NCBI GenBank assembly: GCA_003640385.1
Contig: RCAB01000093.1
Location: 1-64,000, forward strand
Source of the DNA: Setaria digitata
Taxonomy: Eukaryota; Nematoda; Chromadorea; Rhabditida; Setariidae
DNA: 64,000 nt
Direction of reading: 5' to 3'
The notes below the pieces were generated by a model. That model made no database searches. It saw only the letters and a program-made list of their open reading frames with translations, and had not been told where the DNA came from. A program made the position numbers and the translations under genes. Shown here one piece after another: positions 26,401 to 36,046 of this stretch; position 1 is the first letter of the stretch, and the number at the start of each line of letters is the position of its first letter.

Positions 26401-27307
26401 ACAACTCATAGCGCTGCAACAGACCACACCATGCAATACACGCATAAGGAAATATTTAACCCAGCAATATGCACAGGTGTATGCATTCACAACTTCAATT
26501 CCCCGTCCAACATCTTTCATCTTTCTCCTGCATGGTTGACACCTTTTAAATGTTTACCACGACAAATGTTAAATACCTAACGCCATAAGAAATTGATTAC
26601 TAAGAGGGTATGTGAAAGTTCATTCAGTAATCGAGCAGTTCGTTACGGTATTCCGTAATTGACCGTAAAACTATTTCCGCCAAGGCATACCAGTAGTTCA
26701 ACTTACTGCAAAAAATATACAAAGTATACAAAATTTCCAATCCTTAGTGCTCTCCTTCAGTGGCTTCCAAAGTACCACAGAGAAAAAAAAAAACCAGACT
26801 GGTTTGATGGCAGCATACAGAATCAACGACTAATAACATAACATGCATGGCAGCTATACCTAATAACATGCATAGCAGCTATATACTTCCAATTTCTTAC
26901 CCCCCTCCTCCCATCCAATAAAAATCTAATCTTAAAATTCATGTTAATTTTAAGAGAAATTGCTGATAAATTCGTCTAATAACAAATAACGCAATGTTGC
27001 CTTTACTTAAGCATTACGAATCGACGTTAGCGGTATCTACGGAATCAATTCTCAAATCCTAAGTTAATCATTGTTTCTAAATCCATTTATTTCGCCAATA
27101 GATTTGACGCAGACTTAACATGAAACTCAACTACTATACAAACATGAACCACAGTAACAATTCACGCGTCATTAGCTGGAAGTACGAACCACAACAACAA
27201 AAGATAAGTTGAAAAATTGTTTACGTGGAAAAAAATGATGAGACTCGTTCATCCGAAAGATTGTCCGGCAGGCCAATTACATGGACATGACGACTCTCTC
27301 GGCTCAT
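1..27307 (-). CDS. din-1: SPEN/DIN-1-type transcriptional corepressor, 3' end off the left edge
   Basis: Large multi-exon gene read right to left. SPEN-family proteins are nuclear corepressors with N-terminal RRMs, a very long disordered middle and a C-terminal SPOC domain; C. elegans DIN-1 partners the nuclear receptor DAF-12. Four RRMs are visible at 17.5-27.3 kb, and many boundaries join in phase. Low-complexity exons follow: S/R-rich, proline/serine-rich, lysine-rich, acidic, then glutamine-rich. No SPOC domain is seen, so the gene must continue beyond base 1. The chosen start (27307) begins MSRESRHVHVIGLPDN, which puts RRM1 at the extreme N terminus as in other SPEN proteins. An open frame runs further upstream without another Met until 27.8 kb. 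The RRM identity is solid. Membership of every low-complexity exon in this one gene is inferred from strand, continuity and the family's architecture. Confidence 0.85.
1841..2052. repeat. 105-bp direct duplication around a single N (assembly join)
   Basis: Bases 1841-1945 and 1948-2052 are the same 105 bp with one mismatch and are separated by N (1946) and one base. This lies in a din-1 intron. A one-base gap between overlapping copies is best explained by two contigs placed end to end without merging their overlap. Confidence 0.9.
2990..7560 (-). CDS. din-1: din-1 acidic, serine-rich exon cluster
   Basis: Exons coding for D/E/S-rich sequence lie near 7404-7545, 6700-6890, 4493-5260, 3567-3832 and 3013-3096. 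Examples are MRLSQTDSDSCEDLK, NTLHDESEQPKNYDSVEQEL, SDISGAGQQHCQESVYEA and MELEDGDESKGKTDVDDKRS. The largest, about 770 bases at 4.5-5.3 kb, is open throughout and flanked by plausible splice sites. Long intronic stretches lie between (5.27-6.65 kb, 3.83-4.49 kb). No known fold is visible. Confidence 0.6.
7600..12192 (-). CDS. din-1: din-1 lysine-rich exon cluster
   Basis: A series of short exons coding for K/E/R-rich sequence, for example SELFRQQ with upstream ISKESAVKQPSL (near 12.1 kb), KKQLKKVGKEKDDEVKHHK (11.7 kb), SMYDRVKQRSSSKPDD (10.3 kb), RNRKKKKSEPKSKSQKKTR (10.0 kb) and LSLDDVFGTYSTDDESTKYS (9.3 kb). Highly basic disordered middles occur in SPEN proteins. Exact boundaries are uncertain because such sequence is easily mis-framed, and poly-A/T runs interrupt it. 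Confidence 0.55.
12311..15667 (-). CDS. din-1: din-1 middle exons, proline/serine-rich with short charged segments
   Basis: Six exons join in phase: 15571-15667, 15084-15315, 14492-14749, 14035-14300, 13027-13641 and 12311-12586. Readable segments include NRIEEIANTLVNVLQHHSKA, LPLPKFIQEHRSTPSSSRRN, RLDALGATFQNIEQKFQ, LDYDRKGSSQRSYKFEEELE and a polyproline run (SAPPPPPPL). The short helical stretches are the likeliest conserved or partner-binding parts. The rest is low complexity. Confidence 0.7.
16007..17463 (-). CDS. din-1: din-1 exons after the RRMs: S/A/P-rich, SR-rich and Q/E-rich
   Basis: Four exons join in phase: 17316-17463 (GTGSSSYASGSAPAFSTG, then PPPDPPSHLRDAP), 16842-16952 (RTDYRRSGSNMMSRRRRSGE), 16550-16718 (RSRRRRERAKRNDVSP, then a serine-rich run) and 16007-16407 (contains LLPPPIPSAPILNPILASP and a Q/E-rich end EEQEQQIRKIEEQQQ). 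Disordered RS-like sequence after the RRMs is typical of SPEN proteins. No folded domain is visible. Confidence 0.75.
17544..18018 (-). CDS. din-1: din-1 RRM4 (two exons)
   Basis: Exon 17804-18018 reads MNWGRTIVSNKIWIGELPSS, later REALLLFSNNDSAQRAFSMI. Exon 17544-17659 supplies AFWNADEKKDVHVPVDYCSE and DYFVDRKFRGE. Two overlapping donors exist at the end of the first exon (CAG|GTGTAT and CAGGT|GTATGT). Only the second keeps the frame into the last RRM strand (VHVPVDYC). This matches the fourth SPEN RRM with its basic C-terminal helix. Confidence 0.85.
18316..18912 (-). CDS. din-1: din-1 RRM3 (two exons)
   Basis: Exon 18750-18912 contains SRTLYVGGLERRTTDDSLRS and RFSYFGHILE. Exon 18316-18443 continues APFAFIQFADIHSVVCAINT. 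The RNP2 strand (TLYVGGL) and RNP1 strand (FAFIQF) are both clear, and the order matches the third SPEN RRM. Splice sites C|GTAAGT ... TTTAG|AA join in phase and the exit is phase 0. Confidence 0.9.
19059..19759 (-). CDS. din-1: din-1 RRM2 (two exons)
   Basis: Exon 19597-19759 reads GIYVSNLPSSRTESFLRDGL, then FFKKFGKVIHIVFEIE and RRALVIFQ. Exon 19059-19182 reads RLVDADKLKDTHHLFGLRLK and IRFASHSAVTEAY. Joined at AG|GTCTGT ... TTGTAG|G they give a complete RRM with an RNP1-type strand (RRALVIFQR). A second upstream acceptor (TTATTTCAG near 19243) would insert about 19 residues inside the domain and is less likely. Confidence 0.85.
19854..20023 (-). CDS. din-1: din-1 S/H-rich exon preceding RRM2
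   Basis: Acceptor TTTGCAG; reads SGSSGHHHHSSSSHTVPSTV, then S/N-rich sequence to ATQGFQ, ending with one base of a codon at donor GTTCTT. It joins in phase to the RRM2 exon, giving the junction GFQ-GIYVSNLP. Low-complexity linker. Confidence 0.75.
21460..21558 (-). CDS. din-1: din-1 S/R-rich linker exon
   Basis: Acceptor GATTTTAG, then a 33-codon S/R-rich stretch (RMTTSDSRASRRSRHSPRAS, DSSRDSASP) to donor GTATGT. It enters in the same phase that the RRM1 exon (25208-25357) exits, and its exit phase joins the exon at 19854-20023. This makes a continuous RRM1-to-RRM2 reading frame possible without the two preceding exons. Confidence 0.7.
21733..21875 (-). CDS. din-1: din-1 arginine/serine-rich linker exon with its own ATG
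   Basis: A long T-tract and TATAG acceptor are followed at once by ATG and an RS-type peptide (MSQHRLSSSRRQSRDRDRER, later RSQRIRTLGNNDRR) ending near donor GTTATT. An internal acceptor (CCGGCAG, entering at SRDRDRERG) joins the preceding exon in phase. The exit phase does not match the next recognised exon, so this may be an alternative exon or an alternative trans-spliced first exon. Confidence 0.5.
22180..22345 (-). CDS. din-1: din-1 S/T/N-rich linker exon
   Basis: Acceptor AATTGCAG is followed by a 55-codon low-complexity stretch starting NGLVNPTAASNTAGLSS and ending SKQIQKERQ before donor GTTACT. Its entry phase matches the exit of the RRM1 exon. Its exit phase (0) fits an internal acceptor of the next exon at about 21844 but not the exon at 21460-21558. 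It is probably alternatively used linker sequence between RRM1 and RRM2. Confidence 0.55.
24065..24278. repeat. 106/107-bp direct duplication around a single N (assembly join)
   Basis: Bases 24065-24170 and 24172-24278 match except for a one-base indel, with N at 24171 between them. It lies in the intron region between the RRM1 and linker exons of din-1. Same signature as the other N positions: unmerged contig overlap. Confidence 0.92.
25208..25357 (-). CDS. din-1: din-1 exon: second half of RRM1
   Basis: After acceptor TTTTTTAG the exon completes the split codon of the previous exon and reads FGRVQKVERLGATGFVVSFM, then DVRSAQKAHSS and LRIAFHEQSKK. This is the RNP1-like strand, second helix and last strand of an RRM, joined in phase across a 1.87-kb intron (25358-27224). 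It ends at donor GTGAGC leaving two bases of a codon. Confidence 0.85.
26838..26886. repeat. 25-bp imperfect tandem pair in a din-1 intron
   Basis: Two copies with period 25 starting ATAACATGCAT at 26838 and 26863, differing at a few positions. It lies within the large intron that splits RRM1. Confidence 0.7.
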
Positions 27308-27808
27308 ATCCTGCTCTGTCGTAGAATCAGGAATAGTTGTGGTTGAGATCGTTGTGGTTGTTGCTATCGCTGTGTTCCCGTTATCAGTAGCAATAGCAAT
27401 GGTAGCAGTACTGACTGCTGGTGTTGTGATAGGGCCCGGAATACAGCCGATGCTATCAATCAACACAGTTAACTGCTGCGCAGCTGTGGTAAGATGTGGT
27501 GTACAACAATTTAATAACCACTTAGGTTGCTGTGATTGCTGATGATAATGCTGATGCTGCTGCTGCTGCTTAAACCAGGCTGCAGATGGGGTTTTCGCAA
27601 CCACTGGGCTGATACTGCACTCTTGATTTTTTTGCTGCTGCTCTTCTTGATTTTCGTTCTCGTCACCAGTAGTAATTTTTGCCGATTCTGGTGAACTGGT
27701 CTTATTGTTAATGCCGGATTTCGTTCCTTTATTACTGTTACCACTATTGTTGTTGTTGCTGCTTCCGCCAACGTTAACACTAAACACTTGGGCGCTGATA
27801 ACCATTCC
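27225..27808 (-). CDS. din-1: din-1 exon with start of RRM1 and a CAG-rich upstream open frame
   Basis: The 3' end codes for the first strand and helix of RRM1 (RHVHVIGLPDNLSDERVSSF) and ends at donor GTAAAC with two bases of a codon. Upstream of the Met at 27307 the same frame stays open for about 165 codons and reads as an N/Q/S/T-rich low-complexity peptide. There is a possible acceptor at about 27809 (GGTTATCAG). The upstream part is either 5' UTR or an N-terminal extension starting at a Met at 27862 or 27805. I prefer UTR because SPEN proteins start directly at RRM1. Confidence 0.7.
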
Positions 27809-27866
27809 ATGGAAGAACAGGCAATACGGCGCGCAACTGTTGATTGTATCGTAGATCACCAACAGA

Positions 27867-28136
27867 TACTTACAATTTTCTGGACAGTGCTCCTTGTAAA
27901 TGGCAGAAAATGGACGTGAATACGACTGGTTTCGTTTACTGTTTTGGCACTGTGTTCTTTTTGTTCAGTCGTGACTTTTTCGTTTCTTTCCCTCTCTGAA
28001 TACTTCGTCAAATGAATTTGAATTCTTCTGGCAGTTCCAAAACGATACTTCGTATAATACGGGATGATCCTTCATCCGTTATATTCAGCACATTAACTGC
28101 TTCTTAGGCGAATCTTTGTCGCACTATGGTCCTGGA
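27867..28136 (-). other. Probable 5' UTR exon of din-1
   Basis: On the minus strand this block is preceded by a pyrimidine-rich acceptor (TGTTTTCCAG) and followed by a near-consensus donor (GTAAGTATCT). All three frames meet stops near its 5' end, so if it is an exon it is most likely untranslated. A later stretch is open in one frame up to the donor, so a coding role from an internal start is not excluded. It contains short upstream ORFs, including one beginning near 28072. Confidence 0.45.
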
Positions 28137-31100
28137 AAACATGAAGCAACATGAAGCAATTGGAAAACAAGTGAACAAAAAAAAAAAAAGAACGAACAAA
28201 AGACGTTTAGAAAAATATGCAAACACCTTCGAGAATAACACCCAACGCTTTCAAAACATAATCAAGCGTCCTAAATTATCTGGCAATTAATTTCAAGTCC
28301 AGAAAGAGCTTTTGCGTAAAGCAATAGGAATAAACCTTCGTACAAGAATAAATAAAATTATTGCGAAAATTCTAAAATCCTTGTAATTTGTTTCATTTGG
28401 CAGTTAGACATTATGTCACTAAATGCATTGTCTGGCACTTTCCACACTCATTAACACTCGTTCCTAAAAACGGCGGCACAAAATTTCTTGAAAGTAAGCT
28501 GAAATCGTATTTCCGAGGAGAAAAAAAAGAATAGATAAAAAATGTAAAAGCTTGACACTTCATGTGAACCAAATCAAAAGAAGCGGGTAATGGATTATAT
28601 CATCAGAATGCTAAACAGTATCCAGAAATGTCCTACACACCTTTCCCACAGTTATATCAGAAGCAATTTTACAACTAAAAATGAGAGGAATATGAACAAG
28701 AATGAATCACCAATAGTTTCCGAAACCTGTGTCATCCAAAAACGGTAAGATACTGTTTCAACTAAATTTGGTAACACAAGTATCTGAGAACAAGCGACAG
28801 CCATTTTCAGCAAGGAATACCCATTTAGATGGACCAGAACATTAAAATGGTAGAGTAAGTGCAGAGAAAAATGAAGAAAATGAAAAATTATGTTGATTCT
28901 ACTGATTGTGAAAATGGTTTAGCACTAATGCTTCTTTTCAAAACATTTTTAATTCTGTTCAGTCCATTTCTGTCTACCTTCCATTACCTTCATCCACGAG
29001 AAACGGAAACGCATTCTTGGATGAGTGCAACAAGAAAACAAATTAAATATCATTTTGCCTATAATGCTTCACTACAAAAGAGAAATACGGGCAAATGTTT
29101 CCTTTCTAAACTGCAAGTGATAAAAACATATTGCTTTCAACATACAAGAGGAAAGAAAGAAGCAACATTATTTTCGGAATGGAATTTCAGGATTAAAGAG
29201 AAATGAGTGGGTCCAACCGTACCAAAGAGCTCAGATGAGATGAATGGAAGTCGAGAACTAGAAAAAAGGAGACAAAGAAGCAGGAGTGGATGGATAACAG
29301 CAACAACAAGAGCCCCAGAAATGTTAGCAATGCATAAATAACAGGAACACAACTGTTGAACAACAGACCTGAGCACCCCTCTTGGTACTTCATGTTTCTT
29401 CTTCCTGATCACCTCACCTTCCACAGAACCTGCGATAGTAATAGCTGAAGAATCAAAGATCAAATGTCGCTAAGTAATGATGTGAGGATAGTTTCTATTT
29501 TTCAAATTTAATTCTAAAAACTAACTATACTGACACGGAACCAGAACTTCGAGAACGAAAACTCCACCAGGGGACTGGATGAAATGGATCGACAATGCAA
29601 CTGCGAAAACCAGCGTTATTCTTAAGTGACTTCTAAAACACTTTTATGTACATCCTACATGACCATTCTAACAGAATGTATACGTAGCTTAAGAAAGGAA
29701 GTACAAAGTGGATGCAGAAAACAATCAGTGAAGAACCGCCACTGTTCCATCCTCAATGTCATTCAATGATTGGAACTCGTGAACTGCAACGAAGTGCCTA
29801 AAATAATCCGCAGCTAGGACAGAAATCGACCACTCTAACTGTTGCTTGGACGAAACAGTACATAAGCTTATATTTAGAAGGCGCCAATGAAAGAACCGTT
29901 TTCTGTGGTGAGGAGCATATCACGAAAGCGCATATTTACATTGTGACCTATGCAAGAAAAAGGAAATGAATGTAGAAATGAGTGCAGTAGAATGCGATCA
30001 CATGCCCTACAAGTCACCTTCTGAATACAGCATAGGGTTCGTGATACCTAAGAGACACTTAGCAGTAGCTACAATTAACAGTGGTGGTGGATCAGTGCTA
30101 GAGGTGGAATATGCAAATTGCGAGGGAAGTTGCGGAGCCAGCTGCGAAGAGAGCGAAAAGCACCGCCAACCGAAGGACGGATAAGTAGCCGCGTGAGGGC
30201 GACAGATGCGGCGTAGTAACCAGGGTTAGCCACTACCACCTCATCAGGTCCTCACGGTCCAGCCCGTCAGTCATTCAAGAGCGGAATCATTGCACTGACG
30301 TGGCAAGCCCAACAGCCCTCCTCCTCCACCCACCCTCGAAAGCACCAAACGCTTACACCTAAACGAGCACAGGGAGGGCTCCATGTCTGACGTTGTCTGT
30401 CTTCTGCTTCTCCCTTTCCATCTCTGCCTCTCCTTCCATTTCTTTGCGATGTCATGCGATCGTTTCTCTGATGTCTCCACGAGCCCACCCCTCTCGTATC
30501 GTACACGGCTGGCTCGAGAGTCGGAGGCTGTTGCTGCTAATCTCTCTGGGTACCGTTTGCCCTTCCGAGACCACCCACAATCCATTCGAGATACCGCCCA
30601 CCTAACCACCTAGTCTGCCAGTCATTCCCTAGCAACCGTCCATTCGCGTGCTGTGTCGCTGGGTATCGGTGGTGCTCCATCCCAGTGCACCAGTCTCACT
30701 ATCTGCATTGTATTTTACGGGGTTACATCCACTGGGATGCTAGTCCAATCCGCTCCCTCTATCCTTTCCAGGTCGAGGATAGCCACGTCGAGATCACTTT
30801 TCGTCTCTTCCCTTTCCACTCTTTTTTCGATCTAAATTTCCACCGTCACAAGGTATACCACACAACAAATACCATAACCATTATCCCTTAATTACAGATA
30901 CATTGCTAAAACATGTCTCGCATCCTCCCTGTATCACATACACATCTGAAACAGTAACCCAGTTTACGGTTCACCTTCACCCCGCAAATCATTCGAAAGG
31001 ATAGCTTTTAGACACTCGCGTCCTCTTTTCTTACAGCACATTGCGCAACCTACACTGAACCAAGACTAATAAACCGGAACTACCTTCACTGGTGACAAAT

Positions 31101-31657
31101 GTGCTGATGACGGTTACTGTGGTCCACAAACTGTTATAGTATTTGGGTGCGTGAAGAAAGTCGCACACTGTCATGCAGACGTGGAAACTTTTAAAAATAC
31201 GATTTTTTTTTTGTGCTGCAAAAAACTACATTTCGCACCTATCATGAACGTATCGTTGTAGTTCCTTCCCCTGAATAGTAAAGAGCATTACGAGTGGTAT
31301 CGGTTATGTAGTCTTTTTGTTGCAAAATCTTTCATGCATTTTCCTGTTACCCTATAGCAACATCTGATATTATTCGGTTAAGGCAGGAAGGGTGAAAAAA
31401 ATCCGAACTCCAAGATTAAAGTTCCATCACGATCCTAATATTTCTGGCGTGAACACTTGTTCGTTTTCTATAACCACAGTCATGTTAAATCCTTACCGAC
31501 TAGACATCGACTGATGTTTCACGACTATTAAAAGCAGATAGCCGTTTTGGCCTAGGAAATAAACTTTGTAAAGCGGGATAAGCAAAATGTTTACCTTCAC
31601 CAAGCAACAGTGAGGGAATCTGCAGAATGTATATTGTAAATAAATTGCATTACTAAC

Positions 31658-31764
31658 CGAAATTCGAATTATTCCTGCGCAGAACTTCATTTTAAACATG
31701 CTGCGAATTGAGCTGTTTGTGTTGCTAGATGTGCTGTCGTTCCCATCCATCCTTCCAGCTTTCC
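31658..31764 (-). other. Candidate exon with start codon, gene unknown (possibly distal din-1 5' exon)
   Basis: On the minus strand a strong acceptor (GTGTTATTTCAG) is followed after 14 bases by an ATG and a 31-codon open frame beginning MDGNDSTSSNTNSSIRSMFK, ending at donor TCG|GTTAGT. Both splice sites look genuine. If it were joined to the 28136 exon in phase, the frame would stop after 12 codons, so it may be leader sequence or a start used with other exons. No family recognised. Confidence 0.3.
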
Positions 31765-32113
31765 CTGAAATAACACTAATTGTTGCGCAAATTTATCTCA
31801 AATTATTTAGATTTTTTGGCTTTCATTACCTACGGGAACATATCATTGTTTTTTCGTGTAAGCGCCCCCTTTTCATAATGTGATAGGAATATTTAATACT
31901 AGTACGGTCAGACTTCCTGGGGATACGGAATAACGCATTCTTCTCTACTGCTAGGCATTGAAAAGTGCTGAATTCCCGAAGCAGTGATGATTCTGATGTC
32001 AATTATCAATCATTGGACCAAATAAATGCCTACGCTATAGGTCGGTAAAGGGAACAATTGATAATCAGAATTAGTAATTAGCAGAGCATGGGTGAGCGCC
32101 TTCTTACTCAGGA

Positions 32114-32274
32114 ATTTATAGAGATAGGTCGTTACAGGTTTCCTATGGTGCCTAATTCATGGTCCAGTTTGGGGTACTGGTTGTAATGCANGATTTATAG
32201 AGATAGGTCGTTACAGGTTTGGTTTCCTATGGTGCCTAATTCATGGTCCAGTTTGGGGTACTGGTTGTAATGCA
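32114..32274. repeat. 77/82-bp direct duplication around a single N (assembly join)
   Basis: Bases 32114-32190 and 32193-32274 are copies differing by a 5-base insertion (GGTTT) in the second, with N at 32191. Probably unmerged contig ends in the intergenic interval. Confidence 0.9.
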
Positions 32275-34786
32275 GACATCGTATATGTATGGATGCGGCA
32301 GATTTGCAGGTTTAGATATAGGCCTAGAAATACATCCCTGATTCCTGTAGTATACCTGCCTTTGAACAGTCATATATCATCTTCACAGATTCAGTGTAGT
32401 CTGGATTCTGCTTCCTAAGAGGATTTTATGAGAGGGAAAACATCGAATATGATCCAATCAATCCAAATGCCAGTATATGCTTTACTGTGTCTCTGGAACT
32501 CATTTGGCCTTGATATACGTTCCCTGGTGATAGTTTAAATGGTGTGGCATAATTAGTGGCAAGTGCTTCTGATTCAATTATGGCACTATTCTGAATGATG
32601 TGTGCGATATATGAAAACACCATTCATATGACGAATGTCAGGTATTAAGTCAAGACTTTTTCCATTAGGATTCATTATTTATGTCCCTATACTAACATTA
32701 ACAACCACACACACGCATATGCCGACAGAACCGAAGGTGATTAATGTTACCAGTAGCATTTTTAACGACACAAAACAATGAGGTGTTTGGTAGTAATTAG
32801 GGGTAAGTTACATGTGTCTTAATCATTACAAGGATTTTTACCGCTGCTTCAGGGTACAAGTGGGCTTCTTCACGTCCTGTGCACGACATGACTGCTGCTG
32901 AAGCCGAAGTGATAGCAGTCATGTCCATCCGGTACGGAAAGAATAGGACAGGACGGGCGGGCTGTTCAGTGTGTTAATTTGGTTTTGGCTCTTCCACCTG
33001 TATCCGTTGGAAATGAAGTTACACACAAGATGACTGACTGCACACAGGCAAACAACATACCCCTCTAGTGGGCAAGCTGCCCCTCGTCAATATCCATCCA
33101 TCCACACACCGCTCCCCAGCACTGCATTGATCGAAGCCGAGCAGCACAGCATGCCATCATCCTGCCTACATGTGACCCTCTCTCTCCCCCTGCAAACAGA
33201 ACGCAGCACGCTATGACACACACACAGACGCAGACCGTAGTATAATTCCGACAGATGATTAATGGCCTTCTCGGTGGTTGTTCATCGGACGGACGAGGAC
33301 CAACACCGTACACAACGGGAGAGTGGCTGCTGAGCGGGGGACCAACATCTGATTGTTGTTTCATGAAGCGGAACAATTCAGGTCACTGCACCTCAACCCT
33401 CCTCTCGTTCGGGTCACAACGTTGCACCTATCTTTCTCCCAATCCCAAACACCTATAAACGGATGAGGACTTTTTCATGGAGTTGCATCTGAACAAAAAG
33501 CAACTAGTTGCAGGATATCAGCAGTTAGCTTCACTCTCACAGTTAACGTCAATTCAAAAATGTCACTTCGAGAATTGAATGTCGCATTGTATCTCATTCC
33601 GTGCCTGCATACTACCTTCCGCACGCTGCCATCAGTATGATTCGCTTAGGTGAGGACTTCTGGCCGTGCTCCTATCTGAAAGATTTCAAAAGAATTCCAC
33701 CGTGATCTTATACGAACTTCTGCCTCGAAGCAGACGACAGTTGACAATACCTTGCCGTATGCGTAGAAATCGTTTATTGTTTAATGACAATTGGAGAAAT
33801 TGCTCTCACGACCAGACCTTCCCAAACCGGTCGGATCAGGTAAAGTAGAATGACGAAATGAGGTGGTGACAGAGTGTGCTCTTTGTTCTGCAAATGTAAG
33901 TTTCTTGGGAGCGCATCGATTGGCCGTCTCCCCTCGTCCTTCCTTCCTGCAATTAGCCCTTGTCCAGATGCCTTGATAAACACCGGCACAGGGGAATGCA
34001 ACTGCTATCATATTGCATCTCATCTGACATCAGTGCATCGCATCATATGACTATTGACACAGGACGAGACAAAAGAGGGATATCCCCTATCAACCAGCCA
34101 TCACCACCATCATCACGTTATCACTATCAAATTATCACCATCACCACTGGATGCAAAAGTGGGACAGCAAGAAATACTACTAACAGACGATTCTAAAAAA
34201 ATGTCGTTTCGTATATGTTGGGGACCAGTTCAATCTTATTCAGGAGGGAGGAAGTGAAAAAGCCTAGTGGTTTCCTCCCTTACACTACGCCAAATTTCCT
34301 GATCCGCTCTTTCGCACAGCGGTCTAGAGAGAGTAGACGGAAACGAGTCCATGCATACACATCAACAACAATAACACTACAGTCACTCTTGCCCTTCTGC
34401 AGGTATGCACAGAAGCAAGACGTAGTGAATGTGAGCACACTCTGCAACAAGGTAAGAGAAGAGAGCGACGGACAGGTGGACGAGAAGAATGACGTGGGGA
34501 GAGAGGAATCTGACTGACGACCAGTTGTAGAAGGCTGTCGTGGGGAATCAGCAAACAGTTCCTTCTAGTCAAATGACTGACTTCTGTGCCACGATGACAC
34601 AAACCTTTTGTTGTCCTCTCCACGGGACAGCACTACGACACTAGTAAAGCTGTCCCGTACGCACTAATTACCCGGCAGGAGAGGATGGATGGCTTGGGAA
34701 GCATCCCTCCAGCATCCGTTGCCTGAGATCTTCACTTCCCTACCCTTCCCCTCCCGCGCCACTTAACCCAAACCACTCCAGCTCTC

Positions 34787-34790
<4 letters not shown>

Positions 34791-34831
<41 letters not shown>
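34791..34831. repeat. TC dinucleotide microsatellite
   Basis: About 40 bases of almost pure (TC)n following a CT-rich stretch. Likely length-polymorphic. It lies in the gene-free interval upstream of atp-5. Confidence 0.95.
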
Positions 34832-34833
<2 letters not shown>

Positions 34834-34970
34834 AAAATCGATATGAGCACATACTCAGAGAGCGCCATGGACCCCCATCGATTCAGTGATTACTGCGCCC
34901 GTCGACAACATTTCCTAGGGACTTTTCACTGCTGTTAAAAACTAGGCAACGATCAAACAGTAGATTCCAT

Positions 34971-35045
34971 CACGTTCAGATTCACAACACGTTCAGATTC
35001 ACATCACGTTCAGATTCACATCACGTTCAGATTCACATCACGTTC
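34971..35045. repeat. 17-bp tandem repeat, four full copies plus a partial
   Basis: The unit CACGTTCAGATTCACAT occurs at 34971, 34988, 35005 and 35022, with a 7-base partial copy at 35039. The first copy has one mismatch. A small minisatellite about 1.8 kb upstream of atp-5. Confidence 0.95.
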
Positions 35046-35974
35046 CTACTCTTTACTCACGTAAACTGTACTCGTCTTTCACTGCGTGTAAATCACTTCT
35101 GCGGGGAAGCAGTTTCGGAAAGAGACTGGCAGGCTTGAGTTGACGAGAAAAGCAAAATAAACACGCGCGGTACTACACGTTACGCACTTAAACACCCTAT
35201 GCGACATCCACTCACGTTTGTTCTTTGTTTACTGATTTACTCCTCAGCTACGGTAACTTACGTCAGTGATGCTAACAATGAGCAAACAAAACAATCCAAA
35301 ATCTTGCACTACTTCGCTTGAAATGCGGAAGGGTGAGACCTTAAATTCAAACACAGCAGCAAGTTTGAAATATATAGATGAGACGAGACAAACAACAACA
35401 GGCAGTATTGCTTCATCCAGGCGTCTTTATCAGGCGCAACTACACACTTCAGACACTTCCTGAAAGTACGTCATCGTCAATTGGTGACAATTTACACATA
35501 GAATTTCCCTTGCAAACATCCGCGAATAAAGTTCCGGCTAGTTTTCTCTCCCTCACAGAAAACTATTTACCCAGCACAAACAAGGCACTGGATGAGATGG
35601 AGATGGTCTAATCATATCCATATACACTGCACCGAAGAATACAACGGCTATCCTGAACATATCCAACATAATACTCTCCATCCGCAACGATCTCATCTCA
35701 CAGTTATCCTTCTGGACTCCCTTAAACTCGCTGGCTATCTATCACCTATTCTATATTGTACATTTTAGTGTCATCTCTTGGAGAATCGCAAAGTAAACTT
35801 TTTCTACGCTAACCACAAAGTCATGGGATCATCAGTCATTTGCTGAAAAGGAAAGCATCATCCATAAAGGAATAAAGAGACTCAAATTCAACATAAAATG
35901 GACTGGACTTTAAATATTTGGATCAAAGCCAAGTTTGCTCATTTCCATATATCACAGTTATAAATTCCAAGAGA

Positions 35975-36046
35975 AAACTCCTGAAATATCACTGTACCAC
36001 AANTAAGAGTGAAAAAATAAACTCCTGAAATATCACTGTACCACAA
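35975..36046. repeat. 28-bp direct duplication around a single N (assembly join)
   Basis: Bases 35975-36002 recur at 36019-36046, with N at 36003 and 15 further bases between. The intervening bases resemble the sequence left of the first copy, again as expected for overlapping contig ends with errors. Confidence 0.8.

Noticed and set aside
30267..30613. Overlapping open frames on both strands in the GC-rich block
   Set aside because: GC-rich DNA has fewer stop codons. The peptides are low-complexity, lack family features and have no matching splice sites.
33065..34623. Several 60-103 codon open frames on both strands
   Set aside because: Overlapping frames in a GC-richer region with no domain, no consistent codon pattern and no splice structure.
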